Positions 46,400 to 58,620 of a DNA stretch of 64,000 nt are shown in pieces. Location of the stretch: NCBI RefSeq assembly GCF_949987515.2, contig NC_082687.1, positions 119,083,838-119,147,837 of the forward strand, in the 5' to 3' direction. Under the pieces are notes generated by a model that saw only the letters and a program-made list of their open reading frames with translations, did no database searches and was not told the origin of the DNA. The stretch is from Delphinus delphis. Taxonomy: Eukaryota; Chordata; Mammalia; Artiodactyla; Delphinidae. Position 1 is the first letter of the stretch. Each line of letters opens with the position of its first letter. The translations under genes and the position numbers were made by a program.

Positions 46400-47165
46400 C
46401 AATACCATTGCTTTTTACCTGGACCACTAAAGTAGCATCCTAACTGGCCTGCCTCTTCCTGGTATTGGCTCCCTTCGGTTGGCTCTTCACATGGTAGACA
46501 TAGTGTTCTTTTCAAAACACATATTTGATCTTGTCATCTCCCCTCTCTCCACCCCCCAAAGAAACCACCATCATGGTTTTCCATTACAGTGACCAAAGTC
46601 CTTATCGTAACTAAAGGGCTCTGCTTGTCTCAAACCAGTCACTATTGGAAGTGATGGTTAAGGAAGTCACGTAAGGAAGTGATGGTTCTTTGACGTGTGG
46701 CAACTCTTCTGGTATTGACATCACCGGCCTCCAGTCATTACGATAACTGAAAATGCTCCCCTCTCTCTGCCATTGACCCACAAGCACCTTCCAACCACTT
46801 TTCTTATCACCCATTTGCCTTTTTGTCAGTTCCCTGAAGGTACCACGCTCCCTTCTGCTGTAACCTTTGAAGCTGCTCTCCCTTAGATTGCTCTTCCCCT
46901 CAAAGTAAAATCTTTCCTGACTTATCTTGTACAAATTCTTTTAATATCCATTCTTACAACTGTATGCATCTCCCCTTTGTAGCATTTATCATAATTGTAA
47001 TTTCTATTTTGGTGTGTGAGTATTTGCTTAAGGCCATTCTTCTCCACCAGACTGTAAATCCTGTGATTTTTACATCTTTTTTGCTCGCAACTGAATCCCC
47101 GGTACCTGGTGCAGTGTCTGTAATATGCTAAATGCGCCACACATGTTGAATGAATGAATTGAAGG
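46400..47165 (+). mobile_element. L2 LINE 3' portion, about 750 bp
   Basis: Sense-strand L2 from the end of the reverse-transcriptase frame ('gcatcctaactggcctgcct', 'ttgatcttgtcatctcccct', 'gaccaaagtccttatcgtaa') to the 3' terminus ('ccaccagactgtaaatcctg', 'aatccccggtacctggtgca', 'tgttgaatgaatgaatt'). A local disturbance with a repeated 'ggaagtgatggtt' is visible near 46638-46688. Confidence 0.8.
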
Positions 47166-47267
47166 ATATTAATTATGCCAGCAGTAAGTTGTACATGGAA
47201 TTTTAACATTTTTAATACAAAATCTTGAATAAGCTTTCCTAATAATACCTTAGTTTAGTCTAAATCA

Positions 47268-47270
<3 letters not shown>

Positions 47271-47298
<28 letters not shown>

Positions 47299-47490
47299 GC
47301 GGTATGCGGGCCTCTCACTGCTGTGGCCTCTCCCTTTGCGGAGCACAGGCTCCGGACGCGCAGGCTCAGCGGCCATGGCTCACGGGCCCAGCCGCTCCGC
47401 CGCACGTGGGATCCTCCTGGACCGGGACACGAACCCGCGTCCCCTGCATCGGCAGGCGGACTCTCAACCACCGCGCCACCAGGGAAGCCC
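47271..47490 (-). mobile_element. CHR-type SINE (short type), full length
   Basis: Minus-strand head at 47490 ('gggcttccctggtggcgcg'), body complete, poly(A) of about 28 seen as T at 47271-47298. Perfect duplication 'taaatcactcttt' at 47261-47273 and 47491-47503 (the last Ts merge into the tail). The long pure tail suggests a young copy. Confidence 0.94.
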
Positions 47491-47503
47491 TAAATCACTC
47501 TTT

Positions 47504-48144
47504 AAACCTGTTTGTATGTTCAAGAAGTTTTATCCCCAGAGCTCCCTATCAAAATAATTTTATAGTCAAAAAAATTAAAAAAGAAAAGGGAATTCACTTA
47601 GCCTAGAAACAGGGTTAAATTCCACTGGAATATTTCAGATAATTTCTATGATAAATAAGGCAAATGCACAGGGTTTTTTAAGAATACGATAATGCCATTC
47701 AAAAAAAATAAGCATTTGTTCTAGGTTTTCATTCATTTATTTTCTCTGGCAAAAAAAAGATCCCTATATCTAAACAGGTACTTAAGGCCCTTTGATTACA
47801 GTTGTGGAAGAAATTGGAAGAGAGGAAAATTACACATCACCCTCATTTACAGTAATGGCTCAAGGGAGATCGAGAATAGGAAAGAGACTTTTGGCTACAC
47901 ATTGTTTGGCTAAACCAAAAGAAAGAGATACCTAAAAGAAGAGCTGTGTTTTTTTTTTTTTCCATTTCATATTTCTGAGAAAGTTGCCCAATCAGGGGAC
48001 TTTCATCATCTGTTTCCTTCTAAGAAGTCTTTTTGTTTTATAGCAATAGAGTAAAATTCTTTACCACCACAGGTACTCTATTGTTCAAGCACTTCAGGGC
48101 ACCTGCACTACTTTATGAAAAACTAACATTTGGGGACTGAAATT
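47504..48144. other. No recognised feature
   Basis: AT-rich with several A runs (47700-47708, 47751-47758) and a T run (47949-47961). Nothing annotatable. Confidence 0.35.
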
Positions 48145-48275
48145 GGAAAAGTTCCTGAATCAGGAGTCAAGAGACCAAGATTCTGTTACCAGGGCTGTCA
48201 CTAAACTTGCTCATCCCTGGATAAGTTGTTTATCATCATCTCACAGATTTGAAGAGATTGGACATTATAATGGCT
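48145..48275 (+). mobile_element. MIR-family SINE (MIR3-like)
   Basis: 'caggagtcaagagaccaaga' and 'tctgttaccagggctgtcac' match the head and middle of a MIR-type SINE; the continuation is diverged. Confidence 0.55.
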
Positions 48276-48609
48276 AAGAACTTTTCCAACACTTAGGTGC
48301 TGTGAAATTGGTCATCCTAGTGTTATATATATTGCACTATCTCTTGTGACACAACGTCTTAGAGGCTTACTGAAATATGACCAATGGCCAGTTCTTACCT
48401 CATAGAGAGGGTCCTGTTGTCCATAGCATGGCCTTTCATTCTGCAGCAAGACAAGCATGTGCTTGCTCTGGGCCTTCATCCAGCTCTATCTGGGGAATTA
48501 ATCTCTTTCTGTGGAGTTCTATTGAAGGACTCCCCTGAGGTACCCCAATTTAGAAATTCACCTTTTTTAACATGCATATTACAAAGAATGATTGGATTAA
48601 GTAAGTGTC

Positions 48610-48860
48610 AAAAGATGTGAGTCCCAATCTATCTCTTATACTCAACAAGCTTTGTGACTTTTGGCAAATTAGTTAAACTCTCAGAGCCCCAATATCCTCA
48701 TCTGTGAAGTAACAATAATACTTCCTATCTTCAAAGGGAAAAACATAAAGATTAAACGAGAGATTGCATTTGAAAGCACTGCCAGTTTGCCTCCACTACA
48801 AGGAGATTTGCCCGGAGTTGTCTGGTGAATAGTAAGTTCTAAATAAATATTGTCGAATTT
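48610..48860 (+). mobile_element. MIR SINE
   Basis: 'gctttgtgacttttggcaaa', 'ttaaactctcagagcccc', 'atcctcatctgtgaagta', 'aataatacttcctatctt' and the tail 'gttctaaataaatattgtcg' are in MIR order. Confidence 0.82.
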
Positions 48861-49269
48861 AAATACTGTTTAACATTCAAAACTCATTGGAAAACCTGTA
48901 GAGAAAATGATTTTTATGGGACATGAGTATTTTATGTATGTTATTATTTATGGGTATTGATTGTTTTGTTGATAGTCATGAAACTGGGAGATTAAGGAGG
49001 TGTTGTTTTATGGGAATATACTTCAGATGAGTGTATTCTGACCTGCACCAAATTTTTAGCAATAGAAGCCATGTCCGAGTCTGTGTACTTTCAAAATGAT
49101 AATAATATGTTATTACTATTATAAGTACTTAACATTAATTACCATGTTATTATTATAATAATATAAGATTATTATTAACATCAAGGAATTGTGATAAATC
49201 TAAATATCTGTGACTACATAGAAATTACCTTGGAATTTTAACGTCCAGGTGATTATCACCAGATTAACA

Positions 49270-49274
<5 letters not shown>

Positions 49275-49310
<36 letters not shown>
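49275..49310. repeat. (AT)18 microsatellite
   Basis: 36 bases of uninterrupted AT dinucleotides. Likely length-polymorphic and able to extrude as a cruciform. Confidence 0.95.
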
Positions 49311-49314
<4 letters not shown>

Positions 49315-51162
49315 AACTATGCTATCTCAATACAACTCAAATGAAAATAAATGACTGTTTTAGTATAATAAAAATGAATAGTTAATGAGCTCAGTCCTGA
49401 GATTTTAATAAATGCTTTCTGTTGGTAAGGAAAAGTTGAGATAAGACCTGACCTCTGGACACTGGATTTCAGATACAGAATCCATCCTTTTGTTTCTACA
49501 TGTGAAATTCAAGATCCTTTCAGACTAATTACATAGTCTCTGCTTTAGTCTTATCTAATGTTAATGGTTTTATTTTTTGATATTTTTTCTTATTTTTAAA
49601 AAAGCAACAGAATAATCTCTAATTAGAAATTTATCTTATTTTTTGACACACATTTAGGGAGGATTAAATTTGTCTACATGAAACACTTCAAGGTTGAGAA
49701 TCTTCCTACTCACTTTTTTCAACTATAAATCAAATTTGATTGTTTTGATACTGTTCCAATGTTTTATGTTCCTCTCTACAAGAAAAATTCAAAGAGGAAG
49801 CACATTTTCCTATTGTTCAGGCTGAACAGTTTTTTGCTTATTTTAATATCTACAGTTGTTTTGCCTTTTGTAGTTGAAAAAAATGTAAGCTTTCTTCCCA
49901 GAACACTTTTGAACAGCTTCTCCTAGTAAAGAGTTTGTGAAAAGTGATAACATATTCTTCAAAACTGAAGGAAAAAAGGTGAATATGGCAACCTACTGAA
50001 GAATGTACTGATATACCTCGTAAGCATGCAATCTGTCATCTGGACATAACCTATCAATATTTATTCACATCAAAAGGAAATATTTCACCATCTTTGTAAT
50101 TTAAGATGTATTTTAAAACTGTGAAAGGAGTAATTTACTTTTGAATGTATTTTATGAATTACACCACTTAATATATTTCTTCTCTCAGAATTTGTGTGTC
50201 AGATTAGCAGAAGTATAGAATAATTAACTTTGATTACTTACCATAATAATCTATTAACTGTGTACTAACTGCCCCACTGCGACTCTTTCTCTGTCATCCA
50301 CAGTTTTTTACATTCTTAGATCAATCAAGGGATCCATTTGTTGGGACTGTGCTTTGCAGCCACTAGAATAATTTTCACCCATATGTTGTTTTTATTTTAA
50401 AACCTTGGGGATATTTCATCTTGGCAGTGTTTTCAAATAAAATTGATTGTTGACTCATGCTCTGTGCAATTTCAGTAGAAAGACATTTTTTAAATTCTCT
50501 CATCTTTCTTAAAGACTTGAGGACATATGTGTGTAAAATGTTTCTTTTATTTTAAATCCTTCTTCCTTCATGAAAACAATGTTTGAAATATCTAAACTGT
50601 CACAGCTCCAAACAGATGGGAGAACAACCGTGACTAACAGGTTTTCCTCTGAGACCTCTTCATTATCTAATATTAATGAGGAAACACAGTTTACAAATTG
50701 ATAGGTAAAGCACTTAAGCATAAAACATTAGAGAGCAATTTTTTAAAGTTAACAGTTAAAACAAAGCCTAAGGTTTTATTCTCTGCAGGAAGTATTCGGT
50801 TGACAAAGAACTTAGTAAGCATCTTCATTCCCTCCTCCCCCTCCCCCCTCACTATCTAGGTAAAGATGCTTAACCTCAGTGGAAGAAGATGGTCAAGGAG
50901 TAAAGGACCTTGATTGATGAAGCATACAGGATGGTGTCTGTCTCTTCTGTTGTTCCACAGGCCCCTCTCACACCTGTGTTTCAGGTTCCTTTAACTGGAG
51001 GAATTGAGTTTAATATTACATTTCCCATGTTTAAGAATGATTATTTCTTCCTCATTCATGCCTCATTTATCTCATTAAAACTGGGAAATTGTACAGTGAC
51101 TGCAAATTTCAATGGAATAATTATACTGGAAGCCAATGATGTACTAATTAAAATGTAGACTT

Positions 51163-51284
51163 AGTGGAGAGCGAGGGAAGCCAGCGGAGAGGGAGACAGA
51201 GAGAGGGAGAGAGAGACAGAAAGACAGGAAAGAGACAGAGAGAGACAAAGATACAGAGTGAAAAGGAAAGGAGAAAATGAGAGG
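51163..51284 (+). repeat. GA-rich polypurine tract
   Basis: About 120 bases that are almost entirely purine ('gagagggagacagagagagg'-type units with interspersed 'ac'). A polypurine/polypyrimidine tract of this kind is a simple repeat that can adopt triplex structures. Confidence 0.85.
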
Positions 51285-54200
51285 ATTTGTTTCCCGTTAT
51301 TTTCTGGATTTTAAAAATATGTTACAATTCCGATTTAAAAAAAATTAGCCTCAAAAATTTGAGGAGAGCATTTCTGAAAGTTGTCTATGTTAACATCGAC
51401 CCATTCTACAGATATTTGCTTGTCACCCATCATGGTAAGGCCTTGTGCTGTGGGAACAGGTCCTTGGATGCTTTGCCATTTAAAAAAGGGCTTTCAGAGT
51501 TTCTGCAACAGGGCATTGCCTGAGATTCCCAAGAATAACGAAGCCCCGTAGTATTTCACAACAGAAAATTTTGTGGCTAAGCCAGAAACTTAATGTTGCT
51601 AGATTAATGAAAAAAATCATCACTGTGTTCACAGCCATCTCGTCTCCCTTTGTCCACTGCTGGCTTTTAAAATGAACCTTCCTTGGATGTCAATCTGATT
51701 GCTTATAGTTAAATTGCACCTAGGGAAGTTTATTTTCCAATCTCCTTTGGAAGATTTGACAATTTAAATAAATCAACCCAGTGACTTTATATTTAGAAAT
51801 ACATTCTTTTAGAACTTTTTATGCTTCCCATCAACATGATTCTATAATACCATGAAGAATACAATGAAAGCTATCCACTACAGCGACACACATTGCCTGG
51901 ATCCTTGCACGCTCATTGCTTTATCAAGATTGTTGAACCCTGCAATATTGCCTAAGAGGACAATCATAGTAAAATTATTCATATGAGTGCTTCGATTTGG
52001 TTATTATTTACAGAATTGTTAGAAACAGTAAATAGGATAACATCACATAGTTAACTGTGTCATTTCAAAATCTCTTACCTGACATGGACAAAGGGGCTAA
52101 CTGGTGAAAGCTATGAAGATTTTAAAGGAGAACATCACACATTATTACATTTTATACATTCTATCTCATTTCCCGCCTGGAATACAAAAAACCAGATCTT
52201 AATTGCTAATATTACCAAATCCAAAAACCAATCACACATGCCATTTTAATATGAAAACTCTAGGCATTTTAAAAAGAAATTAAGTTACGGCAAACTGGTA
52301 AGTAAGCGAAATGAAAGTAAAGGCAGGAGAATACGTTACTCACCATGCTCTATACTGAAAGTTCCTCTCAGATCTAGGTAAGTGTACTACGAGGTCTAAT
52401 AAAGACGTGGAGAGGTTGTCTTTATGACAGCCTTTGAATCAAACAGTAAGTAAGTGGTTGAAGTAGAAACATATATTTTGAAAGGTTAATCCCCCCATGC
52501 ACAGGGAAACCCCTTTTTTTTTAAGAAAGTCACTCTGCCACCAAGAGGCTACTAATATTCACCTCTTGGATACAAATACAACCTACAGATGAAAGATTCA
52601 CAACCTATGTGAAAGTACCACAGAGGATTCCCTCTTAGTCTCTATGCTGTAATGGAAACAAGAAAACAATATACCTCTTCAGGCACTTGGGGGTACTACA
52701 GGAAAACCACCTGCCCACTTAATGGAAAAGTTATATCAGCTCAATAGGGCCACAACACATAAACATAAATGTAGAATTAGTATAATTTACTGTAAAGACC
52801 ACACAGGTCACACACTCATTTCTAGGAATGTTCCTCTGTTTCATCTTCCTATTTCTTTCCCTGAGAGAGCTAGCAGCCAGATTAACATTTAAACACTCAT
52901 TCTTTAAAGTAATTTAGAAATAAGCCCACTCCCTTTTTAAAAAGGAGTTGCTGAGTGTTTTCTTAGCGGGGAAATTGTATTTATGGCCTCTAGATTGCTT
53001 CACTGGCATTATAGGATAGGAATCATGTATGTTTTTCTCATTATACGAGAACATAGTCCATAGAATTTTTAGCAGTGGCAAACCTCTCCAAAGTAAGAAA
53101 AATTTTTTTTACAAGTTCAGAAATGAAATCCTTGTGGATGAAGAACCCAGTAGTAATCATTAGGGGTTATTTACACCATTTGATTATATTGGAGTATTAA
53201 TTTTTCTGGTAGACATGGTGAGAGTAAACTGCCAACAGCATGTGGGCAATATGCTGGAGAAGACAGACTGTACTGGAGTTTGACTGTTTGGTACATTTCA
53301 GCTCTTATCACAACAGGCATTGTACTTCAGAAAAATAGACTGACACCATGAGAAGATCCCACTTCTACAATTCCACTTCCACAAACACATTTTGGAAAGT
53401 CAGTGGATTCCAAAGAGAACTTCAACATTATCTTTTTATGACAAAAATGTTATAAATATCAATACTGAGTGGTGAAATCATGACTGTTATATTTTTTCAC
53501 TTTATTTCTGTGTTTTCAAAAATTTTCCACAAGAAGAAAAGCCTATAATGCAATGTAGTCTGCACATACAATCAACCTAAAAAAAATCTCAACAGAAACT
53601 TAGAAGTAAACAATGTCTTTAATCTGAGTTATTAAAGTAAACATATTTGACCTGGAAATACCAATACTGTTGCTTTAAGGTGTCCTAAAATCTTTTGAAC
53701 ATGTCTTCTAAAAGGTCTTTTGAGTTAACACAAAATGACATTTACCATGTCTGTTTCTTTCCATGTGAGAAGAATAATTACTTAATGTTTCACACGGATA
53801 TGCCATTTTAGTGTGATGTCAAAAGAGCAAGGAGACATTTATCACCCAACAGCAATAAGGTGGAAAGTCAAGTCATTCTTATAGATTGGAAGCTTTAGAT
53901 CTAACTGATATTTTCCTTTTCTGAAATTTCTATAAAAATTACAGAGTGCTATACAAATGCACCAAGTAATTGCTGCCATTAAACCTTTGAAGTGTTCCCA
54001 GAGTGTCTCAGGACCAATCTAGTAATGATCCCACAGATAAAAGTGTTGGACAGAGCATAGACATCTCTTTCAGAGTTTATTGACAATTAAGCAAGAAGAT
54101 TATTTCCATTAAAAACTATGGGAAGGACGGGGGGATGGTCAGTGGAAAATGGAATAAGACATCATTTTCATTTACCTCATGACATATTGGAGAAGGGAGA

Positions 54201-55738
54201 GTCTCTAAAACTCAAGGACAGATCTCCTTATCTCTACTGCCCATCATTCTGACTGTAAAAGGGAAGCTGGACTCTCTCTAGAACACCGTCATGAAATAAA
54301 GGCATTACTGGTCCGTAAAGCACTGCATTGCTTCTAGTACACATCTAAGCCACGTGACATCAATGGCAAGCAAAAGCTGGCTATCTGCCGACCAGGTGAT
54401 TTTTACTGTTCACAAAAGAGCATTTTGTTTAGTGATTTACCTTCAGGGAAAAATAAGGAAATGAGTTGAAAAAAATTTAATGAAACGTGAAGACTAGTAC
54501 CTAAAGTGACTGATCCAAAACTAATTTCACAGGGCTTGAGGGTGCAAGTGTCTGAGGGAAAAGGGGGAAAACGGAGAAACCGAGACTGGTAAAGTGTAAG
54601 ACAAGTCCACTGAGAGTTGAGTTTGGGAAAAAGAGAGTCATATTCAGTATTTCTTCCTTTGCCTGGAAGTAATATTAAGAGTATTAAAGAGGCTAAGGTA
54701 AGGAAGTTTCCCAGCTTTAGGCTTGGGAAAGGGCAAATCCAACCTGTCTCTAAAGATGAGCTGAATGTGTCGCTCGGTAATCAGGCTCCCATGGGCCTCA
54801 GCTGTGCCTCGTGAGCGGGCAGTCCGCAGGCATCCCGAGGAAGACAGGCAAAGTGCTTCCACATGCTTCCTTTCTGGCATGATTCCAGGCCCTCTCCTCT
54901 CCCTCTCTACCCCTAACTCAGGCTCCTTTTCCTCCCAGCCTCTCAACATCCCAGATTCCGAATCATGAGTAAGAGTGGAGGTTGAATGGAGACAATCATG
55001 TAGGTACTACAGTTGAGAAATTCACTTTCAAAGTCTTCATCATCATAAGGTTTTAAAAGAAATGTGGTAAAACGAACGTAGCAATGTTTGTTCCATTAAA
55101 ATACAGGGTCCTCAGGAGTTGTTCAAACTAGATTCCATGTGTTGGGTGACAGCTTCCTGCAGATAAGACACGTTTGATAATCCTCCAGGGTCCTTCAAGA
55201 GGGAAGCCATGACCTCTCGCCAAACTTTGGTCCTCATTGTTTCCATGAGAGATTCAAACTAGAGAGTGTATTTCCATTAAAACTTCAGGACATCACCTGT
55301 CGTATTACTTAAAGGACGGAGATAGTTGTGCCAGGAGCCTCAGCTGGATGGCTGTCCAACCAGAAGAGTAATATTGTGACTTCTGCTCTACTGTCTCCTA
55401 GCCTAGTTTATGAAGAATAAACCTTAGTATTAATTTGGGCTTTCTACGTCATTAAAAAAATGGCATTTTTTTTCTCTCAAACTCCCATAACAACCAGGAG
55501 TAGAACTGATTTCACTATGTGATAAAATTTCACCTGGATGAAAATTGACATAGAGAACAGATCATTTTTGTCATCATTTTGCAAAACTGAATACCCCTTC
55601 ATAAGAATCTGGGAACAGTTGTACTCAAGTTATAATGGTTAAATTTGATTTTTTTGTCCATTCTTTTTTTTCCCGATGGAAAAAAATTTTAAGGAATTGA
55701 GTAGTTCTACACATTTTCACTGAGTTCTTCCTCGTTAC

Positions 55739-55783
<45 letters not shown>

Positions 55784-55791
55784 GTGCGTGC
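55739..55791. repeat. (TG)n(CG)n alternating tract, Z-DNA-prone
   Basis: 53 bases of uninterrupted pyrimidine-purine alternation: TG repeats to 55770, then 'cgcgcgcgcacgcgtgcgtg' to 55791. CG-rich alternation is the sequence most prone to left-handed Z-DNA. CpG this dense is unusual at a microsatellite in methylated mammalian DNA. Confidence 0.93.
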
Positions 55792-55931
55792 TTTTTTTAA
55801 AAAAAAACTCCAGTGTATATAACAAAGGGCTAAATAGCATATAATGTAAACCATTGAAATATCATTTTTTCCTGACTAGATATGATTTTTTTTTTTTCTG
55901 AAAAATTCTACCATAAAAGAGGATATATCAG

Positions 55932-56131
55932 GGCTTCCCTGGTGGCACAGTGGTGGGGAGTCTGCCTGCCGATGCAGGGGACGCGGGTTTGCGCCCCGGT
56001 CCGGGAGGATTCCGCATGCCGCGGAGCGGCTGGGCCCGTGGGCCATGGCTGCTGGGCCTGCGCGTCCGGAGCGGGAGAGGCCACAGCGGTGAGAGGCCCG
56101 CATACGGCAAAAAAAAAAAAAAAAAAAAAAG
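55932..56131 (+). mobile_element. CHR-type SINE (short type) with small internal deletion
   Basis: Head 'ggcttccctggtggcacag', B box region 'gggtttgcgcccc', body ending 'cgcatacggc' and a poly(A) of about 22. A stretch of about 15 bases ('cctgtgctccgcaac' in other copies) is missing after 'cgtccggag'. Perfect 11-bp duplication 'ggatatatcag' at 55921-55931 and 56132-56142. Confidence 0.93.
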
Positions 56132-56142
56132 GGATATATCAG

Positions 56143-58284
56143 GCAAACAGTAGGGAGGGAGAAGGGGCAAAAATATTATTTCTAAAGAAAATGAGAGAAT
56201 GGATATGAATCATGGCTGTAGATAAATCAGAAATGCAGCTGTTTGGGACCAAAGTCTAGTTATCACTATATGCCACGCCCAGAGACATGGTGATCTTTAA
56301 AAGGCAACCCCAGGTGTTGACAGTGTAGAGACATCCCAGGAGAACTCTTTGACACTCAACCTCTTAGACTTTTACCCTCACCACAACTGTATTCCTTCCT
56401 GTTTTCAATATGCATGAATATACTTTCTCATCCAAATTCAGGAACCATACCTGTTTTCAACATTAAATTTGCTTTTGATCATTCCTATCTTTACAGGAAT
56501 TACCACCCAAAGAGCATTAACTTAGAAGTCAGGCATTTTGGACCAAATATTATAAGACCAACACTGAATCATTTATACTTTCTCCATCTGTGCCAAAACT
56601 GAATTTGGATATTAGAAGGCCTACACATTCTACTTGAAGAGACATATTTCTTACAGCATTTTCTTGTTTTCATTTGAAAATCTAAAACAGAAAAATAACT
56701 TCTGATCTTAAGCTGTGATTTCTACCTTCTATGACCCTCATTTACAGCCAATGGTCTTCATGTGATCTTCAGATCTTAACTCCAAATCTTCAGCATTGCG
56801 GGGTCTGCACACTTGGGAATAGACAGGAACTTTAAAACTGTAGCAACAGTTACTAAAATGATTAGCTTTATGGATATTTTAAGGAAAAGCCATTTACTGT
56901 GCTAAAGTTTGGGAGGGGCCCTCAGTGTTTTATCGCAAAGGACTCAGAAGGTTACATAACAAAGGTAAAACTTTCCCTCCAGCACTTTGAAACTCACAAG
57001 ATAATTTTGAAGCTTGTATTGGAAATAATTTTGTACACCAAGGAGCAAAATGCTGAGATCTGTTTATAGAAGTTTAATTTAAACCAATGCATTATTCTCC
57101 CATGGCATTCATTCTAACAACCTCACTACAAATCAGACTCATTTAACCCTCAGAGATTTCAGTTCCTTTTCCTAAAGATGAGACTGGGACAGATGATGCC
57201 TGAAAATCCCATCCAGGTCAAAGATTCTATAATTTGGTAACACCCTAAATAGCAAACAACACATTTCCAGTTTGACTGGCTTTATGCTTCTTAAGTTCCC
57301 TTGTACAGTTGAGAAAAAAAAATTCACAAAATTCACAAAAATTTAACGCTCACATTGTTCCACCACGTGTCTACTCTGAGTGGATACTACTCATGGAATT
57401 ATATTAACTCGTTCAGCTCTTAAACCAAAGTATTAAAGACTTAGAAGAGTTGGACTCCCGGCACAATTAATAGTTGTACACTTGAATACCGAATTTACCG
57501 CCAAGGAGTAACTAGGCCTTAGGAAAAACTGTTCTCATCATGTCCTTCATTGTTCTGTAAAAATGTTTGACAGTAAGGGAAAGTACTTCACTCTGAAGGA
57601 AATTCTCTCTATTTTACAAAGATGTTAGTGTTTTGGAAAGTCAAGAGTAAACAAGGACCCAAAATAATAAATACTTTTCCTTTAATTTTTTAATTACAAA
57701 AGTCAAACATAGGACTTAGGCAAAGTTTAAGAGTATACAACTATATTAAGGAAAGAGAAAAAATGGAGAAAGAACTTCTGATATAAGGCTGTGATTTCAA
57801 AAGACAACACCATTTTCAGATAATTTGGTGCACCAAATTATTATTATTATTTGGTTTACTTCTTCTCCATACACATAATAATTGGTATCATTATTGAGCA
57901 TAATATTTTGTTACTGGATGAAGCTCACAAGTATTACTAGTGACAATAATATTTTTTGATTGGGTGAAACTAGGAATATCTCTTGCAGTTTAATAAATTA
58001 TAGTTTCTTCTTCATATACTAAAATGGAGAGAGAGAGAAACATTATAAGTTGAAGTGATTTTCGTGTCATTCTCTCTGTGGTTTTTAAAATTGTGTATAA
58101 ATGAGCCATGTAATATAAAGAATAAACACATATGGACAGAGACCATTGCTGAAATTAAGCCAAGTTTATAAGAAAAGTTAGCGCATAACTTAATAACTTA
58201 TGATTATTTTGTTGCATGGTAATTAAATATAAATGGAAGCAATTTACATTTATGAGTTTGATGATAATAATTGAAAATAATGAC
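56143..58284. other. No gene; one short palindrome
   Basis: AT-rich, no named repeat. A perfect 22-bp palindrome 'ataatttggtgcaccaaatt'+'at' lies at 57820-57841. Confidence 0.4.
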
Positions 58285-58620
58285 TAGCAATAATTTCTGA
58301 TCGTCTATTATGTACCAGTTGCTTTACAAACATTATCTCCTTGCTACTTAAAGTGAGGTCTTTGGACCAGCAAAAAACTTGTAAGAAGGTGTAATAAAGG
58401 CAGAATCTCAGGCCCCAACCCAAACTTACTGAATCAAATTCTGCATTTTAACAAGATCTCCAGGTAGCTATAAGAGGGGATCTCATCAATGAACACTAAA
58501 GTCTGAGAAGCACTGCATTGTCTCATTTTTTCTTTTCAGTAACTAGCACATAAGGTGTCACTCGCCCCCTATGAGGAAAAGGAAGCTCAGAGAGGCAGAG
58601 GTAATATTCAAAATATTTGA
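58285..58620 (-). mobile_element. MIR SINE split by a MER5A insertion
   Basis: The antisense MIR begins 'tctattatgtaccagttgct' and 'acattatctcc' (58303-58340), breaks off, and resumes at 58516 ('cattgtctcatttt') to 'ctatgaggaaaaggaagc' and 'tcagagaggcagaggtaat'. The two pieces join to one MIR if 58340-58515 is removed. Confidence 0.65.
58340..58515 (-). mobile_element. MER5A-type hAT DNA transposon
   Basis: Read on the minus strand it starts 'cagtgcttctcagactttag' and ends at 'aagtagcaagg'. The middle includes 'cagaatctcaggccccaacc' and 'gcattttaacaagatctcca' on the plus strand. Roughly full length for MER5A. An imperfect duplication of the MIR word ('attatctc' at left, 'attgtctc' at right) fits the 8-bp target duplication of hAT elements. 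Confidence 0.8.

Larger units (their letters stand above)
48861..55738. other. Long stretch with only simple repeats
   Basis: Almost 7 kb in which I recognise no SINE, LINE, LTR or DNA transposon and no gene. Contents worth listing: the AT repeat at 49275-49310, a C-rich run at 50831-50849, a GA-rich tract at 51163-51284, and a GC-richer patch at about 54760-54970 ending near a pyrimidine-rich 'ttttcctcccag'. No exon with a coherent frame and both splice sites was found. Diverged repeats may still be present. Confidence 0.4.

Noticed and set aside
54644..54949. 101-codon minus-strand frame in a GC-richer patch
   Set aside because: Charged, low-complexity translation without a domain; pyrimidine-rich plus strand explains the lack of stops.
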